A stretch of DNA of 64,000 nucleotides, taken from contig NC_079883.1 of assembly GCF_029227915.1 (NCBI RefSeq), positions 1,922,001 to 1,986,000 of the forward strand, in the 5' to 3' direction. Below are positions 48,671 to 61,300 of this stretch, piece after piece (the stretch's first letter is position 1; each line of letters starts with the position of its first letter). The notes under the pieces are model-generated. The model saw only the letters and a program-made list of their open reading frames with translations, ran no database searches and was not told where the DNA came from. A program made the translations under genes and the position numbers. The stretch comes from Hydractinia symbiolongicarpus (Eukaryota; Cnidaria; Hydrozoa; Anthoathecata; Hydractiniidae).

Positions 48671-49855
48671 AGTAATTCAACCTAGCAATATCGGAAAATT
48701 ATCGCTAAATCTATGTTGGTACGAATATGTGACGTAACCGTTGTAACTCAATCGCACTGATACCGTTAGAAAGTCAATGAAATGTAGTTTTAGAAACTGT
48801 CTCTAATTATTCAGTGCGTGCTAATGGCTAGGATTAGTCCCGCAGTAAAAAATGGCTTATTGATATAAGTTTGTAAGTAAAGACATAACACAGCGTCCAG
48901 TATAACTCCAGAGTTCCAGCATTCATGCCAAAGTAAGAAGAATGTTAATTCTTAGAGTCCAATTGTCTCATTTACAACATTTATAAGGTCAAAGTCCAAA
49001 GTCAGTTCAATTAGGTCCCACGGTCAACCGTTTTACTGTTAAAAGCAATTCAACCTAGCAATATCGGAAAATTATCGCTAAATCTATGTTGGTACGAATA
49101 TGTGACGCAACCGTTGTAACTCAATCGCACTGATACCGTTAGAAAGTCAGTGAATTCCAGTTTTGGAAACAGTCCCCATTTCTTAAGCGGGAGCCAATGG
49201 CTAGGATTAGTCCCGCGGTAAAAAATGCCTTATTGATATAAATTTGTAAATAAAGACATAACACAGCGAACAGTGTAACTACTGAGTTCCAGAAATCATG
49301 CCAAAGTTAGAAGAATGAAAGTTCTTGGAGTTCAATTTTCTTATCTATCACATTTATAAGGTCAAAGTGCAAGATCTGCTCAATTAGTTCTCACGGTCAA
49401 TCGTTTCATTGTTAAAAGCGATGCAACCTAGTATTATCGGGAGAATATCGCTGAATACATGTTGGTACGAATATGTGACGCAACCGTTGTAACTCAAACG
49501 GACTCATGCCGTTAGAAAGTCAATGAAATGTAGTTTTTGGAACTGCCTCTATTACTTCAGCGTCACTAATGGCTACGATTAGTCCCGCAGTAAGATTGAC
49601 TCATTGATTTAAATTTTTGAAGAGCTAACATAGCGTCCAGTCTAACTGCAGAGTTCCAGCATTCATGCCAAAGTAAGAAGAATGTTAATTCTGAGAGTCC
49701 AATTGTCTCATTTACAACATTTATAAGGTCAAAGTCCAAAGTCAGTTCAATTAGGTCCCACGGTCAACCGTTTTACTGTTAAAAGCAATTCAACCTAGCA
49801 ATATCGGAAAATTATCGCTAAATCTATGTTGGTACGAATATGTGACGCAACCGTT
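47630..49855 (-). repeat. Tandem three-monomer duplication (1,113 bp)
   Basis: The last three monomers of the seven-monomer unit are repeated once more: 47630/48743, 48003/49116 and 48376/49489, all 1,113 bp apart, with GTGACGTAACCG, GTCCCCATTTC and the 367-bp short unit shared. It lies directly next to the larger duplication and partly uses the same monomers. Confidence 0.88.
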
Positions 49856-52800
49856 GTAACTCAATCGCACTAATACCGTTAGAAAGTCAATGAAATGTAG
49901 TTTTAGAAACTGTCTCTAATTCGTCAGTGCGTGCTAATGGCTAGGATTAGTCCCGCAGTAAAAAATGGCTCATTGATATGAGTTTGTAAGTAAGACATAA
50001 CACAGCGTCCAGTCTAACTGCAGATTTCCAGCATTCATGCCAAAGTAAGAAGAATGTTAATTCTTAGAGTCCAATTGTCTCATTTGCAACATTTATAAGG
50101 TCAAAGACCAAAGTCAGTTCAATTAGGTCCCACGGTCAACCGTTTCACTGTTAAAAGCAATTCAACCTAGCAATATCAGAAAATTGTCGCTAAGTCTATG
50201 TTGGTACGAATATGTGACGCAACCGTTGTAACTCAATCGCACTGATACCGTTAGAAAGTCAGTGAAATGCAGTTTTGGAAACAGTCCCCATTTCTTAAGC
50301 GGGAGCCAATGGCTAGGATTAGTCCCGCGGTAAAAAATGCCTTATTGATATAAATTTGTAAATAAAGACATAACACAGCGCACAGTGTAACTACTGAGTT
50401 CCAGAAATCATGCCAAAGTTAGAAGAATGAAAGTTCTTGGAGTTTAATTTTCTTATTTATCACATTTATAAGGTCAAAGTGCAAGATCTGCTCAATTAGT
50501 TCTCACGGTCAATCGTTTCATTGTTAAAAGCGATGCAACCTAGTATTATCGGGAGAATATCGCTGAATACATGTTGGTACGAATATGTGACGCAACCGTT
50601 GTAACTCAAACGGACTCATGCCGTTAGAAAGTCAATGAAATGTAGTTTTTGGAACTGCCTCTATTACTTCAGCGTCACTAATGGCTACGATTAGTCCCGC
50701 AGTAAGATTGACTCATTGATTTAAATTTTTGAAGAGCTAACACAGCGTCCAGTCTAACTGCAGAGTTCCAGCATTCATGCCAAAGTAAGAAGAATGTTAA
50801 TTCTTAGAGTCCAATTGTCTCATTTACAACATTTATAAGGTCAAAGTTCAAAGTCAGTTCAATTAGGTCCCACGGTCAACCGTTTCACTGTTAAAAGCAA
50901 TTCAACCTAGCAATATCGGAAAATTATTGCTAAATTTATGTTGGTACGAATATGTGACGCAACCGTTGTAACTCAATCGCGCTGATACCGTTAGAAAGTC
51001 AGTGAAATGCAGTTTTGGAAACTGTCCCTATTTCTTAAGCGGGAGCCAATGGCTAGGATTAGTCCCGCGGTAAAAAATGCCTTATTGATATAAATTTGTA
51101 AATAAAGACATAACACAGCGCGCAGTGTAACTACTGAGTTCCAGAAATCATGCCAAAGTAAGAAGAATGAAAATTCTTGGAGTTCAATTTTCTCACTTAT
51201 CACATTTATAAGGTCAAAGTGCAAGATCTGCTCAATTAGTTCTCACGGTCAATCGTTTCATTGTTAAAAGCGATGCAACCTAGTATTATCGGGAGAATAT
51301 CGCTGAATACATGTTGGTACGAATATGTGACGCAACCGTTGTAACTCAAACGGACTCATGCCGTTAGAAAGTCAATGAAATGTAGTTTTTGGAACTGCCT
51401 CTATTACTTCAGCGTCACTAATGGCTACGATTAGTACCGCAGTAAGATTGACTCATTGATTTAAATTTTTAAATGAAGAGCTAACACAGCGTCCAGACTA
51501 ACTGCAGAGTTCCAGCATTCATGCCAAAGTAAGAAGAATGTTAATTCTTAGAGTCTAATTGTCTCATTTACAACAGTTATAAAGTCAAAGTCCAAAGTCA
51601 GTTCAATTAGGTCCCACGGTCAACCGTTTCACTGTTAAAAGTAATTCAACCTAGCAATATCGGAAAATTATCGCTAAATCTATGTTGGTACGAATATGTG
51701 ACGCAACCGTTGTAACTTAATCGCACTGATACCGTTAGAAATTCAATGAAATGTAGTTTTAGAAACTATCTCTAATTATTAAGTGCGTGCTAATGGCTAG
51801 GATTAGTCCCGCAGTAAAAAATGGCTTATTGATATAATTTTGTAAGTAAAGACATAACACAGCGTCCAGTATAACTGCAGAGTTCCAGCATTCATGCCAA
51901 AGTAAGAAGAATGTTAATTCTTAGAGTCCAATTGTCTCATTTACAACATTTATAAGGTCAAAGTCCAAAGTCAGTTCAATTAGGTCCCACGGTCAACCGT
52001 TTTACTGTTAAAAGCAATTCAACCTAGCAATATCGGAAAATTATCGCTAAATCTATGTTGGTACGAATATGTGACGCAACCGTTGTAACTCAATCGCACT
52101 AATACCGTTAGAAAGTCAATGAAATGTAGTTTTGAAACTGCCTCTAATTCGTCAGTGCGTGCTAATGGCTAGGATTATTCCCGCAGTAAAAAATGGCTCA
52201 TTGATATGAGTTTGTAAGTAAAGACATAACACAGCGTCCAGTCTAACTGCAGATTTCCAGCATTCATGCCAAAGTAAGAAGAATGTTAATTCTTAGAGTC
52301 CAATTGTCTCATTTGCAACATTTATAAGGTCAAAGTCCAAAGTCAGTTCAATTAGGTCCCACGGTCAACCGTTTCACTGTTAAAAGCAATTCAACCTAGC
52401 AATATCGGAAAATTATTGCTAAATCTATGTTGGTACGAATATGTGACGCAGCCGTTGTAACTCAATCGCACTGATACCGTTAGAAAGTCAGTGAAATGCA
52501 GTTTTGGAAACTGTCCCTATTTCTTAAGCGGGAGCCAATGGCTAGGATTACTCCCGCGGTAAAAAATGCCTTATTGATATAAATTTGTAAATAATGACAT
52601 AACACAGCGCGCAGTGTAACTACTGAGTTCCAGAAATCATGCCAAAGTTAGAAGAATGAAAGTTCTTGGAGTTCAATTTTCTCATTTATCACATTGATAA
52701 GGACAAAGTGCAGGATCTGCTCAATTAGTTCTCACGGTCAATCGTTTCATTGTTAAAAGCGATGCAACCTAGTATTATCGGGAGAATATCGCTGAATACA

Positions 52801-55800
52801 TGTTGGTACGAATATGTGACGCAACCGTTGTAACTCAAACGGACTCATGCCGTTAGAAAGTCAATGAAATGTAGTTTTTGGAACTGCCTCTATTACTTCA
52901 GCGTCACTAATGGCTACGATTAGTCCCGCACTAAGATTGACTCATTGATTTAAATTTTTAAATGAAGAGCTAATACAGCGTCCAGTGTAACTACTGAGTT
53001 CCAGAAATCATGCCAAAATATGAAGAATGTTAATTCTTAGAGTCCAATTGTCTCATTTACAACATTTATATGGTCAAAGTCCAAAGTCAGTTCAATTAGG
53101 TCCCACGGTCAACCGTTTCACTGTTAAAAGCAATTCAACCTAGCAATATCGGAAAATTATCGCTAAATTTATGTTGGTACGAATATGTGACGCAACCGTT
53201 GTAACTCAATCGCACTGATACCGTCAGAAAGTCAGTGAAATGCAGTTTTGGAAACTGTCCCTATTTCTTAAGCGGGAGCCAATGGCTAGGATTAGTCCCG
53301 CGGTAAAAAATGCTTTATTGATATAAATTTGTAAATAAAGACATAACACAGCGCGCAGTGTAACTACTGAGTTCCAGAAATCATGCCAAAGTAAGAAGAA
53401 TGAAAATTCTTGGAGTTCAATTTTCTCACTTATCACATTTATAAGGTCAAAGTGCAAGATCTGCTCAATTAGTTCTCACGGTCAATCGTTTCATTGTTAA
53501 AAGCGATGCAACCTAGTATTATCGGGAGAATATCGCTGAATACATGTTGGTACGAATATATGACGCAACCGTTGTAACTCAAACGGACTCATGCTGTTAG
53601 AAAGTCAATGAAATGTAGTTTTTAGAACTGCATCTATTACTTCAGCGTCACTAATGGCTACGATTAGTTCCGCAGTAAGATTGACTCATTGATTTAAATT
53701 TTTAAATGAAGAGCTAACACAGCGTCCAGACTAACTGCAGAGTTCCAGCATTCATGCCAAAGTAAGAAGAATGTTAATTCTTAGAGTCTAATTGTCTCAT
53801 TTACAACATTTATAAGGTCAAAGTCCAAAGTCAGTTCAATTAGGTCCCACTGTCAACCGTTTCACTGTTAAAAGCAATTCAACCTAGCAATATGAGAAAA
53901 TTATCGCTAAATCTATGTTGGTACGAATGTGTGACGCAACCGTTGTAACTCAAAGGGACTCATGCCGTTAGAAAGTCAATGAAATGTAGTTTTTGGAACT
54001 GCCTCTATTACTTCAGCGTCACTAATGGCTACGATTAGTCCCGCAGTAAGATTGACTCATTGATTTAAATTTTTAAATGAAGAGCTAAAACAGCGTCCAG
54101 ACTAACTGCAGAGTTCCAGCATTCATGCCAAAGTAAGAAGAATATTAATTCTTAGAGTCTAATTGTCTCATTTACAACATTTATAAGGTCAAAGTCCAAA
54201 GTCAGTTCAATTAGGTCCCACGGTCAACCGTTTCACTGTTAAAAGCAATTCAACCTAGCAATATCGGAAAATTATCGCTAAATCTATGTTGGTACGAATA
54301 TGTGACGCAACCGTTGTAACTCAATCGCACTGACACCGTTAGAAAGTCAATGAAATGTAGTTTTAGAAACTGTCTCTAATTATTCAGTGCGTGCTAATGG
54401 CTAGGATTAGTCCCGCAGCAAAAAATGGCTTATTGATATAAGTTTGTAAGTAAAGGCATAACACAGCGTCCAGTATAACTGCAGAGTTCCAGCATTCATG
54501 CCAAAGTAAGAAGAATGTTAATTCTTAGAGTCCAATTGTCTCATTTACAACATTTATAAGGTCAAAGTCCAAAGTCAGTTCAATTAGGTCCCACGGTCAA
54601 CCGTTTTACTGTTAAAAGCAATTCAACCTAGCAATATCGGAAAATTATCGCTAAATCTATGTTGGTACGAATATGTGACGCAACCGTTGTAACTCAATCG
54701 CACTAATATCGTTAGAAAGTCAATGAAATGTAGTTTTAGAAACTGTCTCTAATTCGTCAGTGCGTGCTAATGGCTAGGATTAGTCCCGCAGTAAAAAATG
54801 GCTCATTGATATGAGTTTGTAAGTAAAGACATAACACAGCGTCCAGTCTAACTGCAGATTTCCAGCATTCATGCCAAAGTAAGAAGAATGTTAATTCTTA
54901 GAGTCCAATTGTCTCATTTACAACATTTATAAGGTCAAAGTCCAAAGTCACTTCAATTATGTCCCACGGTCAACCGTTTCACTGTTAAAAGCAATTCAAC
55001 CTAGCAATATCGGAAAATTATTGCTAAATCTATGTTGGTACGAATATGTGACGCAACCGTTGTAACTCAATCGCACTGATACCGTTAGAAAGTCAGTGAA
55101 ATGCAGTTTTGGAAACTGTCCCTATTTCTTAAGCGGGAGCCAATGGCTAGGATTACTCCCGCGGTAAAAAATGCCTTATTGATATAAATTTGTAAATAAT
55201 GACATAACACAGCGCGCAGTGTAACTACTGAGTTCCAGAAATCATGCCAAAGTTAGAAGAATGAAAGTTCTTGGAGTTCAATTTTCTCATTTATCACATT
55301 GATAAGGACAAAGTGCAAGATCTGCTCAATTAGTTCTCACGGTCAATCGTTTCATTGTTAAAAGCGATGCAACCTAGTATTATCGGGAGAATATCGCTGA
55401 ATACATGTTGGTACGAATATGTGACGCAACCGTTGTAACTCAAACGGACTCATGCCGTTAGAAAGTCAATGAAATGTAGTTTTTGGAACTGCCTCTATTA
55501 CTTCAGCGTCACTAATGGCTACGATTAGTCCCGCAGTAAGATTGACTCATTGATTTAAATTTTTGAAGAGCTAACACAGCGTCCAGTCTAACTGCAGAGT
55601 TCCAGCATTCATGCCAAAGTAAGAAGAATGTTAATTCTTACAGTCCAATTGTCTCATTTACAACATTTATAAGGTCAAAGTCCAAAGTCAGTTCAATTAG
55701 GTCCCACGGTCAACCGTTTCACTGTTAAAAGCAATTCAACCTAGTATTATCGGGAGAATTTCGCTGAATACATGTTGGTATGAATATGTGACGCAACCGT

Positions 55801-56918
55801 TGTAACTCAAACAGACCCATGCCGTTAGAAAATCTATGAAATGTAGTTTTTTGAACTGCCTCTATTACTTCAGCGTCACTAATGGCTACGATTAGTCCCG
55901 CAGTAAGATTGACTCATTGATTTAAATTTTTAAATGAAGAGCTAACACAGCGTCCAGTCTAACTGCAGAGTTCCAGCATTCATGCCAAAGTAAGAAGAAT
56001 GAAAATTCTTGGAGTTCAATTTTCTCACTTATCACATTTATAAGGTCAGAGTGCAAGATCTGCTCAATTAGTTCTCACGGTCAATCGTTTCATTGTTAAA
56101 AGCAATGCAACCTAGTATTATCGGGAGAATATCGCTGAATACATGTTGGTACGAATATGTGACACAACCGTTGTAACTTAATCGCACTGATACCGTTTGA
56201 AAGTCAATGAAATGTAGTTTTGGAAACTGTCTCTAATTCTTCAGTGCGTGCTAATGGCTAGGATTAGTCCCGCAGTAAAAAATGGCTTATTGATATAATT
56301 TTGTAAGTAAAGACATAACACAGCGTCCAGTCTAACTGCAGAGTTCCAGCATTCATGCCAAAGTGAGAAGAATGGTAATTCTTAGAGTCCAATTGTCTTA
56401 TTTACAACATTTATAAGGTCAAAGTCCAAAGTCAGTTCAATTAGGTCCCACGGTCAACCGTTTCACTGTTAAAAGCAATTCAACCTAGCAATATCGGAAA
56501 ATTATCGCTAAATCTATGTTGGTACGAATATGTGACGCAACCGCTGTAAGTCAATCGCACTGATACCGTTAGAAAGTCAGTGAAATGCAGTTTTGAAAAC
56601 TGTCCCTATTTCTTAAGCGGGAGCCAATGGCTAGGATTAGTCCCGTGGTAAAAAATGCCCTATTGATATAAATTTGTAAATAAAGACATAACACAGCGCG
56701 CAGTGTAACTACTGAGTTCCAGAAATCATGCCAAAGTAAGAAGAATGAAAATTCTTGGAGTTCAATTTTCTCACTTATCACATTTATAAGGTCAAAGTGA
56801 AAGATCTGCTCAATTTGTTCTCACGGTCAATCGTTTCATTGTTAAAAGCGATGCAACCTAGTATTATCGGGAGAATATCGCTGAATACATGTTGGTACGA
56901 ATATGTGACGCAACCGTT
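49856..56918 (-). repeat. Six-to-seven-monomer higher-order repeat of variable length
   Basis: Round 1 anchors: 49856 A, 50228 A, 50601 B, 50968 A, 51341 B, 51712 A. Round 2: 52085 A, 52457 A, 52830 B, 53201 A, 53574 B, 53945 B, 54316 A. Round 3 begins 54689 A, 55062 A, 55435 B, then departs (55802 B-like, 56173 A, 56546 A). Each round opens with the ACTAATACC or ACTAATATC core and GATATGAGTTTG. Round 2 has one extra class B monomer. Rounds 2 and 3 share CACATTGATAAGGAC (near 52693 and 55298). Confidence 0.85.
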
Positions 56919-58394
56919 GTAACTCAAACGGACTCATGCCGTTAGAAAGTCAATGAAATGTAGTTTTTGGAACTGCCTCTATTACTTCAGCGTCACTAAT
57001 GGCTACGATTAGTCCCGCAGTAAGATTGACTCATTGATTTAAATTTTTGAAGAGCTAACACAGCGTCCAGTCTAACTGCAGAGTTCCAGCATTCATGCCA
57101 AAGTAAGAAGAATGTTAATTCTTAGAGTCCAATTGTCTCATTTACAACATTTATAAGGTCAAAGTCCAAAGTCAGTTCAATTAGGTCCCACGGTCAACCG
57201 TTTCACTGTTAAAAGCAATTCAAGCTAGTATTATTGGGAGAATATCGCTGAATACATGATGGTACGAATATGTGACGCAACCGTTGTAACTCAAACAGAC
57301 CCATGCCGTTAGAAAATCTATGAAATGTAGTTTTTGGAACTGCCTCTATTACTTCAGCGTCACTAATGGCTACGATTAGTCCCGCAGTAAGATTGACTCA
57401 TTGATTTAAATTTTTAAATGAAGAGCTAACACAGCGTCCAGTCTAACTGCAGAGTTCCAGCATTCATGCCAAAGTAAGAAGAATGAAAATTCTTGGAGTT
57501 CAATTTTCTCACTTATCACATTTATAAGGTCAGAGTGCAAGATCTGCTCAATTAGTTCTCACGGTCAATCGTTTCATTGTTAAAAGCGATGCAACCTAGT
57601 ATTATCGGGAGAATATCGCTGAATACATGTTGGTACGAATATGTGACGCAACCGTTGTAACTCAAACGGACTCATGCCGTTAGAAAGTCAATGAAATGTA
57701 GTTTTTGGAACTGCCTCTATTACTTCAGCGTCACTAATGGCTACGATTAGTCCCGCAGTAAGATTGACTCATTGATTTAAATTTTTGAAGAGCTAACACA
57801 GCGTCCAGTCTAACTGCAGAGTTCCAGCATTCATGCCAAAGTAAGAAGAATGTTAATTCTTAGAGTCCAATTGTCTCATTTACAACATTTATAAGGTCAA
57901 AGTCCAAAGTCAGTTCAATTAGGTCCCACGGTCAACCGTTTCACTGTTAAAAGCAATTCAAGCTAGTATTATTGGGAGAATATCGCTGAATACATGATGG
58001 TACGAATATGTGACGCAACCGTTGTAACTCAAACAGACCCATGCCGTTAGAAAATCTATGAAATGTAGTTTTTGGAACTGCCTCTATTACTTCAGCGTCA
58101 CTAATGGCTACGATTAGTCCCGCAGTAAGATTGACTCATTGATTTAAATTTTTAAATGAAGAGCTAACACAGCGTCCAGTCTAACTGCAGAGTTCCAGCA
58201 TTCATGCCAAAGTAAGAAGAATGAAAATTCTTGGAGTTCAATTTTCTCACTTATCACATTTATAAGGTCAGAGTGCAAGATCTGCTCAATTAGTTCTCAC
58301 GGTCAATCGTTTCATTGTTAAAAGCGATGCAACCTAGTATTATCGGGAGAATATCGCTGAATACATGTTGGTACGAATATGTGACGCAACCGTT
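56919..58394 (-). repeat. Tandem two-monomer duplication (738 bp)
   Basis: Anchors 56919/57657 and 57286/58024 are 738 bp apart. The pair shares CAAGCTAGTATTATTGGG, AATACATGATGG and the AAACAGACCCATG core. The 738-bp unit is a 367-bp plus a 371-bp monomer. Confidence 0.9.
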
Positions 58395-61300
58395 GTAACT
58401 CAATCGCACTGATACCGTTAGAAAGTCAATGAAATGTAGTTTTAGAAACTGTCTCTAATTCTTCAGTGCTTGCTAATGGCTAGGATTAGTCCCGCAGTAA
58501 AGAATGGCTTATTGATATAAGTTTGTAAGTAAAGACATAACACAGCGTCCAGTCTAACTGCTGAGTTCCAGCATTCATGCCAAAGTAAGAAGAATGTTAA
58601 TTCTTAGAGTCCAATTGTCTCATTTACAACATTTATAAGGTCAAAGTCCAAAGTCAGTTCAATTAGGTCCCACGGTCAACCGTTTCACTGTTAAAAGCAA
58701 TTCAACCTAGCAATATCGGAAAATTATCGCTAAATCTATGTTGGTACGAATATGTGACACAACCGTTGTAACTCAATCGCACTGATACCGTCAGAAAGTC
58801 AGTGAAATGCAGTTTTGGAAACTGTCCCTATTTCTTAAGCGGGAGCCAATGGCTAGGATTAGTCCCGCAGTAAAAAATGCCTTATTGATATAAATTTGTA
58901 AATAAAGACATAACACAGCGCGCAGTGTAACTACTGAGTTAAAGAAATCATGCCAAAGTAAGAGGAATGAAAATTCTTGGAGTTCAATTTTCTCACTTAT
59001 CACATTTATAAGGTCAAAGTGCAAGATCTGCTCAATTAGTTCTCACGGTCAATCGTGTCATTGTTAAAAGCGATGCAACCTAGTATTATCGGGAGAATAT
59101 CGCTGAATTCATGTTGGTACGAATATATGACGCAACCGTTGTAACTGAAACAGACCCATGCCGTTAGAAAATCTATGAAATGTAGTTTTTGGAACTGCCT
59201 CTAATTCGTCAGTGCGTGCTAATGGCTAGGATTAGTCCCGCAGTAAAAAATGGCTTATTGATATAAGTTTGTAAGTAAAGACATAACACAGCGTCCAGTC
59301 TAACTGCAGAGTTCCAGCATTCATGCCAAAGTAAGAAGAATGTTAATTCTTAGATGCCAATTGTCTCATTTACAACATTTATAAGGTCAAAGTCCAAAGA
59401 CAGTTCAATTAGGTCCCACGGTCAACCGTTTCACTGTTAAAAGCAATTTAACCTAGCAATATCGGAAAATTATCGCTAAATCTATGTTGGTACGAATATG
59501 TGACGCAACCGTTGTAACTCAATCGCACTGATACCGTCAGAAAGTCAGTGAAGTGCAGTTTTGGAAACTGTCCCTATTTCTTAAGCGGGAGCCAATGGCT
59601 ACGATTAGTCCCGCAGTAAAAAATGCCTTATTGATATAAATTTGTAAATAAAGACATAACACAGCGCGCAGTGTAACTACTGAGTTCCAGAAATCATGCC
59701 AAAGTAAGAAGAATGAAAATTCTTCGAGTTCAATTTTCTCACTTATCACATTTATAAGGTCAAAGTGCAAGATCTGCTCAATTAGTTCTCACGGTCAATC
59801 GTGTCATTGTCAAAAGCGATGCAACCTAGTATTATCGGGAGAATATCGCTGAATACATGTTGGTACGAATATGTGACGCAACCGTTGTAACTCAAACGGA
59901 CCCATGCCGTTAGAAAATCTATAAAATGTAGTTTTTAGAACTGCCTCTATTACTTCAGCGGGAGCCAATGGCTAGGATTAGTCCCGCGGTAAAAAATGCC
60001 TTATTGATATAAATTTGTAAATAAAGACATAACACAGCGCGCAGTGTAACTACTCAGTTCTAGAAATCATGCCAAAGTTAGAAGAATGAAAGTTCTTGGA
60101 GTTCAATTTTCTCATTTATCACATTTATAAGGTCAAAGTGCAAGATCTGCTCAATTAGTTCTCACGGTCAATCGTTTCATTGTTAAAAGCGATGCAACCT
60201 AGTATTATCGGGAGAATATCGCTGAATACATGTTGGTACGAATATGTGACGCAACCGTTGTAACTCAAACGGACTTATGCCGTTGGAAAGTCAATGAAAT
60301 GTAGTTTTTGGAACTGCCTCTATTACTTCAGCGTCACTAATGGCTACGATTAGTCCCGCAGTAAGATTGACTCATTGATTTAAATTTTTGAAGAGCTAAC
60401 ACAGCGTCCAGTCTAACTGCAGACTTCCAGCATTCATGCCAAAGTAAGAAGAATGTTAATTCTTACAGTCCAATTGTCTCATTTACAACATTTATAAGGT
60501 CAAAGTCCAAAGTCAGTTCAATTAGGTCCCACGGTCAACCGTTTCACTTTTAAAAGCAATTTAACCTAGCAATATCGGAAAATTATCGCTAAATCTATGT
60601 TGGTACGAATATGTGACGCAACCGTTGTAACTCAATCGCACTGATACCGTCAGAAAGTCAGTGAAATGCAGTTTTGAAAACTGTCCCTATTTCTTAAGCG
60701 GGAGCCAATGGCTAGGATTAGTCCCGCAGTAAAAAATGCCTTATTGATATAAATTTGTAAATAAAGACATAACACAGCGTCCAGTCTAACTGCAGAGTTC
60801 CAGAAATCATGCCAAAGTAAGAAGAATGAAAATTCTTGGAGTTCAATTTTCTCACTTATCACATTTATAAGGTCAAAGTGCAAGATCTGCTCAATTAGTT
60901 CTCACGGTCAATCGTGTCATTGTTAAAAGCGATGCAACCTAGTATTATCGACGCAACCGTTGTAACTCAATCGCACTGATACCGTTAGAAAATCTATGAA
61001 ATGTAGTTTTTGGAACTGCCTCTAATTCGTCAGTGCGTGCTAATGGCTAGGATTAGTCCCGCAGTAAAAAATGGCTTATTGATATAAGTTTGTAAGTAAA
61101 GACATAACACAGCGTCCAGTCTAACTGCAGAGTTCCAGCATTCATGCCAAAGTAAGAAGAATGTTAATTCTTAGATGCCAATTGTCTCATTTACAACATT
61201 TATAAGGTCAAAGTCCAAAGACAGTTCAATTAGGTCCCACGGTCAACCGTTTCACTGTTAAAAGCAATTTAACCTAGCAATATCGGAAAATTATCGCTAA

